From: Cryomorphaceae bacterium
GTDB taxonomy: Bacteria > Bacteroidota > Bacteroidia > Flavobacteriales > Schleiferiaceae
Reading direction: 5' to 3'
Length of the DNA stretch: 64,000 nt
Assembly (NCBI GenBank): GCA_017858515.1
Contig: JAFMBM010000007.1
Coordinates: 17,962 to 81,961 of the forward strand
The notes under the pieces were generated by a model. That model saw only the letters and a list, made by a program, of their open reading frames with translations, had not been told where the DNA came from and ran no database searches. Shown here piece after piece: positions 9,701 through 17,711 of the stretch. The first letter of the stretch is position 1; each line of letters begins with the position of its first letter. The position numbers and the translations under genes were made by a program.

Positions 9701-9888
9701 ATGAGTTGTCCGTCTTTAAACCACTCTACGGCGGAAATAGATGCTGCCGCACTCATCTGAACACTCATCAACTCATTCTGACAAGAAGCCGTTTGGGCTA
9801 TGTTTAGCGTAGCCGAAGTTACTTGCGAACGGACGGAAAGGCTAAAGGCAAAACTTAGAACAAAGAGGAAAAAAGAGGATCTATTCAT
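6799..9888 (-). CDS. Secreted double NHL propeller protein with PKD domains and T9SS sorting domain
   Basis: Large extracellular protein, 1029 residues, probably exported by Sec and then by the type IX system. It has a signal peptide (SSFFLFVLSFAFSLSVRSQ) and then two similar modules. Each module has a short 'FKD' Ig-like lead, six NHL repeats (pattern G..Y.aDr.NhRv.kW) making one propeller, and a PKD domain (FLWNFGDGTTAS; YTWDFGDGSTSN). The last 75 residues are a type A sorting domain (FSLYPNPAKDFLRV ... LPRGVYIL). Each module also has Cys-rich PKD flanks (CLDVLDACG, CLTAIDSCG). Binding partner unknown. It faces tsaB convergently and has its own upstream region. Confidence 0.93.
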   Translation of the reverse strand: MNRSSFFLFVLSFAFSLSVRSQVTSATLNIAQTASCQNELMSVQMSAAASISAVEWFKDGQLIYTSTAVSLPNGAILAGGNGQGGQLSQLRYPYDAVQDPLGNTYVMDRNNNRIMKWEPGASEGIIYAGLNGSGPGLDQFRNAYGLAIDANGSIYIADRNNHRVLRWDQGASQGVVVAGGNGIGNGLHQFYQPEGLTVDALGRVYVADKKNQRVMRWDVGATQGVVVAGGNGGGSSNDKFQQPVSVAVDAAFNIFVLDRKNARVMKWAPDATSGVLVAGGNGTGTNLNQLSEPKDIEIDAAGNLYIIERNNHRVSLWAPGATEGVIVAGGNGNGAQSNQLSFPSGLYRNAQGAIVIADHANHRIVQWGASSPSLQLTSNGSGIYSAKVILEGGAELFTNTVNFVLNPLPTTGFTYTQSFNDFQFTETSTYAASFLWNFGDGTTASSASPTHSYSSEGTYFVCLDVLDACGNLSSNCQSIDVTFPAPPPVVVDIVLSQSMDCKETNISVQGFLAEELDSVELFKDLQWIGTYKASAASNGVQIAGSTGQGGQLNQLRFPQEVEVYNGSAYVVDRGNNRVVRWDANASQGVVVAGGNGSGTGLHQLRDPRGIAIDNNGNVYVSDRNHNSIVKWAPGASQGVLVAGGNGQGSGLDQFNKSAGIELVGNALYIADEGNHRVLKWEIGQAAATVVAGNNGQGSLANQLNSPSDVAVGPNGCVYVADRANHRIMKWSTLSNAGIQVAGSIGSGSGLAYLNNPYHVEVDASDAVFVVDQNNHRIVKWCPSALQGKLVAGGVSGSGVNDLKFPTGMDCTSEGLFIADNNNHRIIKWAMSSPQIRYQTQGAGDYQALFYPTNGAPVSSSIKTFNKTSAQANFSSLSQGLQIQFTNSSSAAQQYTWDFGDGSTSNQNNAQFQHIYSNSGSYTVCLTAIDSCGNTDVFCTNVSVSSLKFDATTPSFEFSLYPNPAKDFLRVRSAEDGLLRLIDMQSRVVYEQLISSDSEVEIAVAYLPRGVYILENSTSLGRESKRIVLN

Positions 9889-10324
9889 AACCGGTTTTCA
9901 ATGACTGTATTACCTAGTAGTCAAAGGAAGTGCCTAGCCATTTATCCAAAGTCCAATTATCCCTACTCAAACCACTGAAAAACAAATGATTGAGATTAAT
10001 TCAAATTCGTATTAATACTGAATGAACATAAATAAAGTTCTATTCAACATTACTCATTCACAGTAACTTACTGAATTTATCAATCGAATATATTTCAACA
10101 CAATTAGAATGAATTATCCCTACAAAATACCTTCAAATGCAGGATAAGGTGGTTTAAAACTATTCATTTTTTGTAGGGAATGTCAGCTTTTTATTTTTAA
10201 GTCTACCGAAACAATCCCTCATTGAAAAGCACAAAGCAGCACTTTTTCCCATTATGGGAGTGAATTGTTTCATTTTGAGAGAGTTTTTTTGGGAATTCCA
10301 TCCCTCTAAATCTCCTAACAACCG
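9889..10324. other. Gene-free stretch, AT-rich, upstream of NHL gene
   Basis: No ORF or gene relic was recognised in these 436 bases. It holds the candidate promoter of the NHL gene (see next entry). It also holds an 11-base inverted repeat TCCCTACAAAA (10117-10127) / TTTTGTAGGGA (10169-10179) with a 41-base gap, and a short palindrome TCCCATTATGGGA at 10247-10259. No clear terminator for the ABC transporter gene is visible. Confidence 0.5.
9922..9929 (-). promoter_or_regulatory. Weak candidate -7 element for the NHL gene
   Basis: Read on the minus strand this is TTCCTTTG, one mismatch from TAnnTTTG, with the coding start 33 bases downstream. The same octamer occurs at 15855-15862 before the MFS gene. 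Weak on its own. Confidence 0.25.
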
Positions 10325-12091
10325 CTAAGCCTCAGCCTCTATCTTATTAAATTGCATCTCATACAAACGGTGGTAGGCACCCTCTTTCTGAATGAGTTCA
10401 GCGTGATTGCCTTCCTCGATAATCTGACCGTGATCCATTACAAGAATACGGTCTGCCTTCTGAATAGTGGCCAGTCTATGTGCAATAATGATTGAGGTTC
10501 TGCCTTCGGTCAATTTATCTATGGCTTTTTGAATAAGCAATTCTGTATGCGTATCAATTGACGAAGTTGCCTCGTCGAGAATAAGAACGGAAGGCTTGCT
10601 CACATAAGCTCTCAAGAATGCCAACAATTGCCGTTGTCCGGAAGAAAGACTTCCACCCCTCTCTCCTACTCTAAACTCCCAAGATCCTGGCAGTTTATCC
10701 AAGAGTGTGTCCACGCCAATCAGTCGCGCCGCTTGGTTCAACTCCTCTATTGGAATGGGACTTCCAAGGGTAACATTCTCTTTTATCGTATCTGAAAACA
10801 AGAAGACATCTTGCAATACGAGAGCCATCTGACTCCGCAGTCCTTCTAAAGTATAATCGCGAACATCTACCCCATCGAGCAAAATCTGTCCTTTTTGAAT
10901 ATCATAAAAACGATTCACCAAATTGATAATCGTAGATTTTCCTGCTCCTGTAGTTCCCACAATAGCAAGGGTTTCCCCTTGTTTTATCTTCAAGCTTAAG
11001 CCCTTGAGTATCCATTCATTGGGCAAGTATGAAAACCAAACGTCTTTGAACTCTATTTCACCCCTAATTTCGGTAGGATTCAACTCGCCATGGTCTTGAA
11101 TTTTCTCTTCCTGATCGAGTAATTTCAGCACCCTTTCAGAGGCAACCATTCCCATTTGCAAGGTGTTAAAGCGGTCTGCCAGTTGACGTAAAGGCCTAAA
11201 CAGCATATTAATAAAGATGAGTATAGCTGTTAAATCTCCAAAAGTAACTTGGCCTCCAATAGCCGCTGAAATACCTCCATACCAAACTGCAAGACCAATA
11301 GATACAGCAGACAAGACCTCGATAATAGGAAGGAAAATAGAAAAATACCAGATAGAGCGGATGTTGGCATCCATATGGGACTTATTAATTGCTTTAAAGC
11401 GGATGAGTTCAGCGTCTTCGCGATGAAAAGCTTGAACGATCATCATTCCACTCAAATGTTCTTGAACGAAAGCATTCAATCTCGCTACCTGATTGCGCAC
11501 ATCTTGGAAAGTAACTTTGATGGCTCTTTGAAACCAGCGTGTTGCGAAATACAACAAGGGAACAACAGATAAACTAATGAGAACCAATTTCCAATCGAAG
11601 AAATAGAACATGGCTCCTATCATCACCGCAATCTTGAAAAGATCTCCAAAGATCACGAGCAAACCCTCTGCAAAAATATCAGCTATGGTTTCGATATCTG
11701 AAACGGCTCGGGTAACTAAGGTTCCAATGGGAGTTTTATCGAAAAAGGACAGGCGCAGCTTTATGAGTTTCTCGAATAGCAGCACTCGAATATCGCGTAT
11801 CACACTTTGGCCTAGATAATTGGCAGAATAAATAAAGGCAAACTGCAAAATGGTTTCCACCAAAAGGAGAAAGACCATGAGCAAGGTGTAATTCAGCAGA
11901 CCCGCTGCGTCAGGAATCATTACAAAATGATCGATGGTGTATTTAATCAATATGGGTCTCGTGGTTCCTACCGCACCCAGAAGAATAGTTAGTAAAATAC
12001 CTCCATAAAAAAGCTTTTTATAGGGTTTTGTATAGGCTAACACCCGTCTCAATAGCTTGAGATCAAAGGCCTTTCCACTTACTTCAGACAT
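10325..12091 (-). CDS. ABC exporter, fused membrane and ATPase domains (MsbA/LmrA-like)
   Basis: Inner-membrane half-transporter of 588 residues that should act as a homodimer. An N-terminal six-helix domain (to about residue 320) precedes a nucleotide-binding domain. The latter has Walker A GTTGAGKST, the signature LSSGQRQ, Walker B SVLILDEATSSID and the switch His in IIIAHRLATI. This layout is shared by lipid, peptide and drug exporters, so the substrate cannot be told from sequence. Its start overlaps the end of truA by 13 bases on the same strand, so the two are co-transcribed. Confident on family. Confidence 0.93.
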   Translation of the reverse strand: MSEVSGKAFDLKLLRRVLAYTKPYKKLFYGGILLTILLGAVGTTRPILIKYTIDHFVMIPDAAGLLNYTLLMVFLLLVETILQFAFIYSANYLGQSVIRDIRVLLFEKLIKLRLSFFDKTPIGTLVTRAVSDIETIADIFAEGLLVIFGDLFKIAVMIGAMFYFFDWKLVLISLSVVPLLYFATRWFQRAIKVTFQDVRNQVARLNAFVQEHLSGMMIVQAFHREDAELIRFKAINKSHMDANIRSIWYFSIFLPIIEVLSAVSIGLAVWYGGISAAIGGQVTFGDLTAILIFINMLFRPLRQLADRFNTLQMGMVASERVLKLLDQEEKIQDHGELNPTEIRGEIEFKDVWFSYLPNEWILKGLSLKIKQGETLAIVGTTGAGKSTIINLVNRFYDIQKGQILLDGVDVRDYTLEGLRSQMALVLQDVFLFSDTIKENVTLGSPIPIEELNQAARLIGVDTLLDKLPGSWEFRVGERGGSLSSGQRQLLAFLRAYVSKPSVLILDEATSSIDTHTELLIQKAIDKLTEGRTSIIIAHRLATIQKADRILVMDHGQIIEEGNHAELIQKEGAYHRLYEMQFNKIEAEA

Positions 12092-12840
12092 GCTGTAATT
12101 TCTTTAGGGTATCCTATTTCTGTGAGATACAGTCCATGCGCAGGTGCTGATTCACCCGCCTTCCGCCTATCTCCTGATTTAATAATCTCTTCAAACTGAA
12201 CTAAACTAAGCTTTCCTTCTCCCACCTCTAACATAGTTCCAACGATAGCCCGCACCATATTTCGAAGGAAGCGATTGGCTCGTACAGTATAAATACTGCC
12301 GTTTTGGAAGTGATTCCATTCCGACTTCATTAGTTCACATCGATGATTGTTAGCACCATCGTTGGAACGAGTAAAGGCACTGAACTCCGAATAAGCCAGA
12401 AGAATCTGTGCCGCCTTTTCCATACTTTGAAAATTCAAACTTCTTCTAAAATGAAAACTTCTTTTTTCCTTAAACGGATCTTTATGGTAATGCAAATGAT
12501 ATTCATATTCTCTATAGGTTGCACTAAACCTAGCATGCGCATTTTCTGGCACAGGATAAAGCCCGTAAAAAGAAATATTTTCCGGTAAAAAGGCATTGAG
12601 ACGATGTTTTATATCTCCACAATCAAACTCAACGGAACTATCAAAATGTGCAAACATCTGCTTGGCATGCACTCCAGTATCGGTCCTTCCCGCACCAAGA
12701 AGTTCTGTACTTTCGCCCAACAAAAGACTTAAAGCTTTCTCGATTTCTTGTTGCACCGAAATAGCATTGGCTTGTTTCTGCCAGCCGTGATAGGCTGTTC
12801 CATTGTAGGCAAAGGAGAGAAAATAGCGCTTCTGAGTCAA
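12079..12840 (-). CDS. truA: tRNA pseudouridine(38-40) synthase TruA
   Basis: Cytoplasmic enzyme that isomerises uridines 38-40 in the anticodon arm of many tRNAs. The catalytic Asp lies in GAGRTDTGVHAKQ. The N-terminal RYFLSFAYNGTAYHGWQ and later NRFLRNMVRAIVGTMLEVG are family hallmarks. Length is 253 residues, as expected. The start codon is TTG: the only in-frame alternatives before an upstream stop (TAA, 9 codon-free bases further) are absent, and family members begin within a few residues of this point. The ABC exporter gene overlaps its 3' end. A perfect TAnnTTTG element lies 19 bases upstream of the start. Confidence 0.95.
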   Translation of the reverse strand: MTQKRYFLSFAYNGTAYHGWQKQANAISVQQEIEKALSLLLGESTELLGAGRTDTGVHAKQMFAHFDSSVEFDCGDIKHRLNAFLPENISFYGLYPVPENAHARFSATYREYEYHLHYHKDPFKEKRSFHFRRSLNFQSMEKAAQILLAYSEFSAFTRSNDGANNHRCELMKSEWNHFQNGSIYTVRANRFLRNMVRAIVGTMLEVGEGKLSLVQFEEIIKSGDRRKAGESAPAHGLYLTEIGYPKEITACLK

Positions 12841-12858
12841 TTTTGTTGTTTAAACATG

Positions 12859-12866
12859 CAAATGTA
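12859..12866 (-). promoter_or_regulatory. Candidate -7 promoter element TACATTTG for truA
   Basis: Minus-strand TACATTTG matches the Bacteroidota -7 consensus TAnnTTTG exactly. It would start transcription about 10-12 bases before the truA TTG codon. It sits in the 34-base gap between truA and the divergent phosphodiesterase gene. Confidence 0.5.
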
Positions 12867-12874
12867 CTAATACC

Positions 12875-13366
12875 ATGCGGGTACTTCTTCTTTCCGACAC
12901 GCATTCTTTTCTGGATGAAACCATTCTAAAACATGCTTCGGAAGCTGATGAAGTATGGCATGCGGGCGATATAGGCAATCCTTCGGTTACAGATGAGTTG
13001 GCAAAGGTATCAGTACTTCGGGCGGTATATGGAAATATTGATGGTGGGATACTGCGTAAAGAATTCCCTGAAATAGCCCTTTTTGATGCCGATGGATTAA
13101 GGGTAATGATTAAGCATATTGGTGGATACCCTGGGCGATATGCTCCCGGTGTTCGCGATCAGATTAAAAGGGCACGTCCGGGTCTCTTTATTGCCGGTCA
13201 TTCTCATATTCTCAAAGTGCAGCGCGACCCATCCTTGGGTCATCTTTTTATGAATTCTGGGGCTGCAGGAAAACATGGCTTTCACAAAGTTCGCACCTTG
13301 TTGCGATTTGAAATAATACTAGGACAGATTCAAAAGCTAGATGTTATCGAGCTTTTTCCACGATAG
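12875..13366 (+). CDS. YfcE/MJ0936-type metallophosphoesterase
   Basis: Small calcineurin-like phosphodiesterase, 163 residues and probably cytoplasmic. All metal-binding motifs are visible in order: LLLSDTHS, VWHAGDIGNP, VYGNIDGG, MIKHIGGYPG and FIAGHSHI. Enzymes of this subfamily hydrolyse artificial phosphodiesters and, in some cases, cyclic nucleotides; the natural substrate is generally unknown. It is divergent from truA with only 34 bases between starts, and convergent with the DUF4293-like gene with 5 bases between stops. Confident on family, not on substrate. Confidence 0.92.
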   Translation: MRVLLLSDTHSFLDETILKHASEADEVWHAGDIGNPSVTDELAKVSVLRAVYGNIDGGILRKEFPEIALFDADGLRVMIKHIGGYPGRYAPGVRDQIKRARPGLFIAGHSHILKVQRDPSLGHLFMNSGAAGKHGFHKVRTLLRFEIILGQIQKLDVIELFPR

Positions 13367-13371
13367 AAAAA

Positions 13372-13764
13372 CTAACGAATTCGGTTCGAACTGTTCACCA
13401 ATTCCTCGTCTTTTTTAATGTTCTTATTGGCCAGCGATGTAAATACAACCACCAAAAGAGGCATCACCAATGCAAAACCGGGAGCTACACCTCCTTTTAT
13501 TATGTAGAAATAACAAAACAATCCGAAGGTGAAAAAACCGAGTAGAATGGTCCATCTTCCAATAGCCAATTGGGCTCTTCGCTTCTTAAAATTGAACAAA
13601 TTAGCCAAACTAATTCCACCTAACAATCCGCTTAGCAATTGGGAAAGAGGAATTTCAGATAGCTCAATGATTTCAGGTTTAACACTCAATTGAGAGAAGA
13701 AATAGCTTGCTAAAACAGCGGCAAAGGCCAAGAAGAAATAGAACGTTTGTATGCGTTGAATCAT
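13372..13764 (-). CDS. DUF4293-like four-helix membrane protein
   Basis: Inner-membrane protein of 130 residues with four predicted helices (FYFFLAFAAVLASYFF, LLSGLLGGISLANLF, WTILLGFFTFGLFCYFYI, FALVMPLLVVVFTSLA). The track ORF begins at 13911, but the N-terminal 49 residues look like read-through upstream sequence. The family begins MIQRIQT, so I place the start at the ATG at 13764. The gene is divergent from rho and convergent with the phosphodiesterase gene. DUF4293 proteins are, as far as I know, largely restricted to Bacteroidota and often sit beside rho; the function is not known. Good family match, unknown role. Confidence 0.8.
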   Translation of the reverse strand: MIQRIQTFYFFLAFAAVLASYFFSQLSVKPEIIELSEIPLSQLLSGLLGGISLANLFNFKKRRAQLAIGRWTILLGFFTFGLFCYFYIIKGGVAPGFALVMPLLVVVFTSLANKNIKKDEELVNSSNRIR

Positions 13765-13911
13765 AATAAGAATTTGAGGGTCTAAAGTTAGAGTGTACAA
13801 AGATTCAATGAAAATTGTATTATTGCGCACCGAAGCGGGAGTTAAACCCAACTCCTTTTCAAAGCTTCTCATTTCTACGTATACAACTATTTTCAATTTA
13901 CTTTCTTTCAT

Positions 13912-15822
13912 ATGCTTGATCTTGATGCCCTTAAGGGTAAAAAGCTACCTGAATTACAATCCCTAGCCGAGCAATTAGAGATTCCAAAAGCGCGCTATAT
14001 GCGCAAACAAGAGCTTCTCGAATCCATCGCGGCCCAATCATCTTCCCCCTCTGTGGCTACCGACAATGCAGAAAAAAGCATTGAAAAAGTAAAAGAGAGC
14101 CCTGTAAAAGCTGAAGCACTTCCAACCCAGACAGATGCCGTTTCGAACGAATCAGTTGAGGAAAGAACTTCCGGAAAAAGAACACGCTTGGATAAAATCC
14201 CAAGACCTTATCCCAAAAAAGGCGATCAAGGACCTTCGAATGCTGCCACAACGGAAAATGCCAATAGGGCCGAAGTATCGGAAGAAAAGCTAGACGAGAG
14301 AAGAAATGAGAATCGCAGCGCCCCAATTGGGAGAAACAATCCACTTCCAGCCAACGACACCGCAAATACACAAACCGCCAAAAGCGAAGGGGATTTCAAG
14401 AGAGATCGGACGAAAACTTTCAGCAACGAGCGTCGCGAAAAAACCGACCGATTTGAAAGAACTGACAGAGTAGTTAGACCCGAAAGAACTGACAGAATAG
14501 ATAGACCTGAAAGAACTGACAGAGTAGATAGAACTGAAAGAACTGACAGAGCAGATAGACCTGAAAGAACCGACAGACCTGAAAGACAAGAAAGAACCGA
14601 CAGAGCAGACAGACCTGAAAGAGGAGATAGACCCGATCGCAGAGATAATCGCAACGATAGAAACCGAGGTGAACAAGCCATTCACAAACAAGACCCAACG
14701 ATAGAATTCGACGGAATTGTAGAAAGCGAAGGAGTGTTGGAGATAATGCCAGATGGCTACGGCTTCTTGCGCTCTTCAGACTACAACTACTTAAATTCTC
14801 CCGATGATGTATACATCCCACAGCATCAGATTAAAAATCTTGGATTAAAAACAGGCGATACCGTTAAGGGAATGGTTCGTCCTCCTAGAGAAGGTGAAAA
14901 ATATTTCCCCTTAGTGAAGGTGAATGAGATCAACGGAAGAGAGCCCAATTTCGTGAGAGATCGCGTTTCTTTCGAACACCTTACTCCTTTATTTCCAGAA
15001 GAAAAATTCGATATTACTTCTAAAGAAAGTACCCTCAGTACACGTATAATTGACCTCTTCTCTCCTATTGGAAAAGGACAAAGAGGTATGATCGTGGCCC
15101 AGCCTAAAACGGGTAAAACAACTTTGCTTAAGGAAGTTGCCAATGCCATCGCTGCCAATCATCCGGAGGCTTACTTAATCATCCTTCTAATCGATGAACG
15201 TCCTGAAGAGGTAACCGATATGGTTCGAAATGTGAATGCAGAGGTAATTGCCTCCACCTTCGACGAACCAGCCGAGCGCCATGTAAAGGTGGCCAATATT
15301 GTGCTTGAAAAAGCCAAGAGAATGGTGGAATGTGGCCACGATGTGGTTATCCTCCTCGACTCAATAACCCGACTTGCACGTGCATACAATACGGTATCAC
15401 CCGCCTCTGGAAAAGTTCTTTCTGGTGGAGTAGATGCCAATGCCTTGCACAAACCCAAGCGTTTCTTCGGAGCCGCTAGGAATATAGAAAACGGGGGGTC
15501 TTTGACCATCCTCGCTACGGCTTTGATTGATACTGGATCGAAGATGGATGAAGTAATCTTTGAAGAATTCAAAGGAACGGGCAATATGGAAATGCAGCTC
15601 GACCGCAAGATTTCCAATCGCCGTATTTACCCAGCTCTCGATTTGCTTTCTTCGGGTACACGCAAGGAAGACTTACTCCTTGATCGCGATACCCTTCAAA
15701 GAATGTGGATTTTACGTCGCCATTTGGCCGATATGAATCCTGTGGAAGCCATGGAGTTCATGAATTCAAGAATGGCTCAAACACGAGACAATGTGGAGTT
15801 CTTAATTTCGATGAACGGATAA
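13912..15822 (+). CDS. rho: Transcription termination factor Rho with long disordered insertion
   Basis: Hexameric RNA-dependent ATPase that ends transcription. The N-terminal helical Rho_N domain ([16 protein letters not shown]) is followed by a disordered, highly charged segment of about 210 residues (roughly 45-255). The segment contains tandem RTDRxDRPE repeats. Then come the RNA-binding cold-shock domain ([20 protein letters not shown]) and the ATPase domain, with Walker [13 protein letters not shown], Walker [15 protein letters not shown] and the Q/R-loop region [20 protein letters not shown]. At 636 residues it is about 215 longer than E. coli Rho. Bacteroidota Rho proteins often carry such insertions; in Bacteroides thetaiotaomicron the disordered region drives phase separation. 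The ATPase core is complete. Confidence 0.97.
   Translation: MLDLDALKGKKLPELQSLAEQLEIPKARYMRKQELLESIAAQSSSPSVATDNAEKSIEKVKESPVKAEALPTQTDAVSNESVEERTSGKRTRLDKIPRPYPKKGDQGPSNAATTENANRAEVSEEKLDERRNENRSAPIGRNNPLPANDTANTQTAKSEGDFKRDRTKTFSNERREKTDRFERTDRVVRPERTDRIDRPERTDRVDRTERTDRADRPERTDRPERQERTDRADRPERGDRPDRRDNRNDRNRGEQAIHKQDPTIEFDGIVESEGVLEIMPDGYGFLRSSDYNYLNSPDDVYIPQHQIKNLGLKTGDTVKGMVRPPREGEKYFPLVKVNEINGREPNFVRDRVSFEHLTPLFPEEKFDITSKESTLSTRIIDLFSPIGKGQRGMIVAQPKTGKTTLLKEVANAIAANHPEAYLIILLIDERPEEVTDMVRNVNAEVIASTFDEPAERHVKVANIVLEKAKRMVECGHDVVILLDSITRLARAYNTVSPASGKVLSGGVDANALHKPKRFFGAARNIENGGSLTILATALIDTGSKMDEVIFEEFKGTGNMEMQLDRKISNRRIYPALDLLSSGTRKEDLLLDRDTLQRMWILRRHLADMNPVEAMEFMNSRMAQTRDNVEFLISMNG
14455..14633 (+). 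repeat. Tandem 27-base repeats inside rho
   Basis: About six imperfect copies of a 27-base unit (type GAAAGAACTGACAGAGTAGA...), plus truncated versions, encode RTDRxDRPE nonapeptides in the disordered segment of Rho. The copies are nearly identical at the DNA level, so copy number could change by slippage or recombination without breaking the frame. The antisense track ORFs here (Leu/Ser-rich) are only mirror images of the repeat. Confidence 0.9.
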
Positions 15823-15869
15823 TCGTTTACTCATAAATTGAGTAGCAGAAAGACTTCCTTTGCAGCAGT

Positions 15870-17078
15870 ATGCTCAAGGGTCTAAAGCGTTTTTCAAACT
15901 TTTATGTCGATAGCTATCGCGGCTTGTCGATGAATTCTTGGATGCTTGCACTCACCGCATTGATCAATCGCAGTGGAAGCATGATTTTGCCCTTTATGGG
16001 ATTGTATCTGAAGGAATCTGAAGCCTTCGACTTAAGTCAAGTGGGTATTTTACTTGCTTTGTATGGAATTGGCTCTGCTTTCGGATCGCTTTTAGGCGGA
16101 ATGCTCACCGACAAACTCGGTGCCTTTTGGGTGCAGTTTTATAGCTTGAGTTTAGGTGGATTGGGTTTCATTGTCCTTTCCTTTGTGCATGGATTTTATG
16201 GCGTAGCTGCAGCTATAGTTCTGGTTAGCACCTTGGCAGAAAGCCTTCGTCCGGCCAATATGTCTGCCATAGCGCAGTATGCGAAGCCCGAAAATATTAC
16301 CAGAGCCATTAGCTTAAACCGAATGGCGATTAATTTAGGTTTTAGCATTGGACCGGCGATTGGCGGCGTATTGGCCTTATATAACTACAAGTATATTTTT
16401 TGGTTCGATGGCGCAACGTGTATATTGGCATCGGGCATGTTCTTTCTCTATTTCCACAAACAAGAAGCGCGTTCTATTCCCAAGCCCAAAACCGCTCCCA
16501 TTAAGGATTTAGTGAATGTGCTAAAAGACAAAGTGTACAGACGCTTTATTCTCTACGCCATGATGTATGCCATCTTGTTCTTCCAGATTTTCAACTCTAT
16601 ACCTCTATACCTGCGCGGACCAGGACAAGCGAACGAGTCGATTATTGGATTGCTTTTCGCCATAAACGGTGGATTGGTTTTTCTCTTAGAAATGCCCTTA
16701 GTAAGCTTAATGGAAAAGAAAGTGGGCACTACAAAAAGCATATCAATAGGCTTCGCATTGGTTGGACTCGGATTGGCTTCCTTGCTCCTTCCACCTCAGC
16801 TCAGCGTTTTCATACTCTGCTTTGTGCTCTTGAGTATCAGTGAAATCTTAGCCCTGCCCTTCTTGGTGAGCAAAGCCGCCTCCTTTACCACTTCAGAAAA
16901 CCGTGGGCGGTATATGGGAGTCTATGCGTTGGGCTTTTCCATCAGTCATATTCTCGCCCCCTCTATTTCACTCAACCTGATTGAATTCAGCAGCTTTGAA
17001 TGGCTTTGGATAGTGCTTTCTTTCTCCGGCTTAGCCCTCGCTTGCTTACCCCTTTTCAAAAAGGAGTCTTCGACTTAA
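15870..17078 (+). CDS. MFS transporter
   Basis: Inner-membrane transporter of the major facilitator superfamily, 402 residues with about 12 helices. The conserved loop between helices 2 and 3 reads GSLLGGMLTDKLGAFW, a version of the MFS signature GxxxDRxGRR. The end of the first half has AISLNRMAINLGFSIGPAIGG, similar to drug/sugar-efflux members of the DHA1 group. The substrate cannot be predicted. It follows rho by 47 bases on the same strand. TTCCTTTG at 15855-15862 resembles a -7 promoter element but lies only 8 bases before the ATG. Family confident. Confidence 0.9.
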   Translation: MLKGLKRFSNFYVDSYRGLSMNSWMLALTALINRSGSMILPFMGLYLKESEAFDLSQVGILLALYGIGSAFGSLLGGMLTDKLGAFWVQFYSLSLGGLGFIVLSFVHGFYGVAAAIVLVSTLAESLRPANMSAIAQYAKPENITRAISLNRMAINLGFSIGPAIGGVLALYNYKYIFWFDGATCILASGMFFLYFHKQEARSIPKPKTAPIKDLVNVLKDKVYRRFILYAMMYAILFFQIFNSIPLYLRGPGQANESIIGLLFAINGGLVFLLEMPLVSLMEKKVGTTKSISIGFALVGLGLASLLLPPQLSVFILCFVLLSISEILALPFLVSKAASFTTSENRGRYMGVYALGFSISHILAPSISLNLIEFSSFEWLWIVLSFSGLALACLPLFKKESST

Positions 17079-17711
17079 GAGAATCTTACTGAGAGTAAAA
17101 AAGACGATCGATCGCAGTTTTTCATGACTTCATTCTCTATTTTAGTTGGATGGGATTTAACACTTAATAAAAAAACTCTTCAAATATAATTTAGTGTAAA
17201 TGACTCTTTTTCATACAATTGAATTCACACTTCCCATCTAGATTCATTCGCCTTAACAAACCTTTGATGCTTTTTTAACGTAAAGGCTACTGTTCTATTT
17301 CTTACAAATCATTCTATATATGTACCAGCCATCCATCCAATTTACATCCCAAATGGCCACAGCGAATTAAAAGGCGACAAACTCTATGTTTACTATAGTT
17401 CTTTGCCAGAAGGCAATACTCAGCTCGAAATCTCACTACTAGCGCGCTATGCAGGCAGATTTACACTAAATCCATTGCGGGCAGAATTAATGTATTTCCC
17501 CGAACTAAACGGAAACTCCAAAATAACTAAAGTGGATGTGAATGAGCAAGCTGAATCTGGAGTCTTTCCCCTCAAATTTTGAAATAAACACCTAAATTAA
17601 AACAGAACTTAATAAAGCAGTAGCCCAATCAAATATGGCTTATCCTGAAAAGAAGCCGCCAAATTAAAAGGAAATCCCTAAATTCGCACGAGAATAACAA
17701 AATTTTTAACC
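17079..17711. other. Gene-free stretch holding an alpha-2-macroglobulin relic
   Basis: No intact gene. Bases about 17268-17582 are a recognisable gene fragment (separate entry). The 190 bases before it are AT-rich with frequent stops in all frames, and the 130 bases after it lead to the next gene. TAAATTCG at 17679-17686 resembles a -7 promoter element (one mismatch from TAnnTTTG) for the gene at 17712; weak evidence. Confidence 0.5.
17268..17582 (+). pseudogene. C-terminal fragment of an alpha-2-macroglobulin-like gene
   Basis: This is not in the ORF track because it has no usable start codon. The open frame from 17268 to the TGA at 17580-17582 translates to a segment including GDKLYVYYSSLPEGN, ARYAGRFTLNPLRAEL and MYFPELNGNS. 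It aligns by eye with the last 65 residues of the intact macroglobulin encoded at 44036-49564 (VLTYFNLNSGNST, ATYEGRFYLPAVHCSA, MYDDEINAL): the same order, an identical GRF, and a matching MY..E.N. About 85 codons are convincingly homologous. The upstream parts of such a gene (usually 1500-1900 codons) are absent, so this is the tail of a deleted copy. Confidence 0.7.

Noticed and set aside
10117-10179. 11-base inverted repeat with 41-base gap
   Set aside because: Too widely spaced and isolated to assign a function; listed only in the gene-free stretch entry.
14455-14633. Regularly spaced repeats that look superficially like a CRISPR array
   Set aside because: The units are contiguous 27-base codon repeats in frame with rho, without spacers.
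14057-15617. Minus-strand ORFs of 104-151 residues opposite rho
   Set aside because: Leu/Ser-rich mirror images of the Asp/Arg/Glu repeats and of conserved rho codons; no independent start signal or family resemblance.
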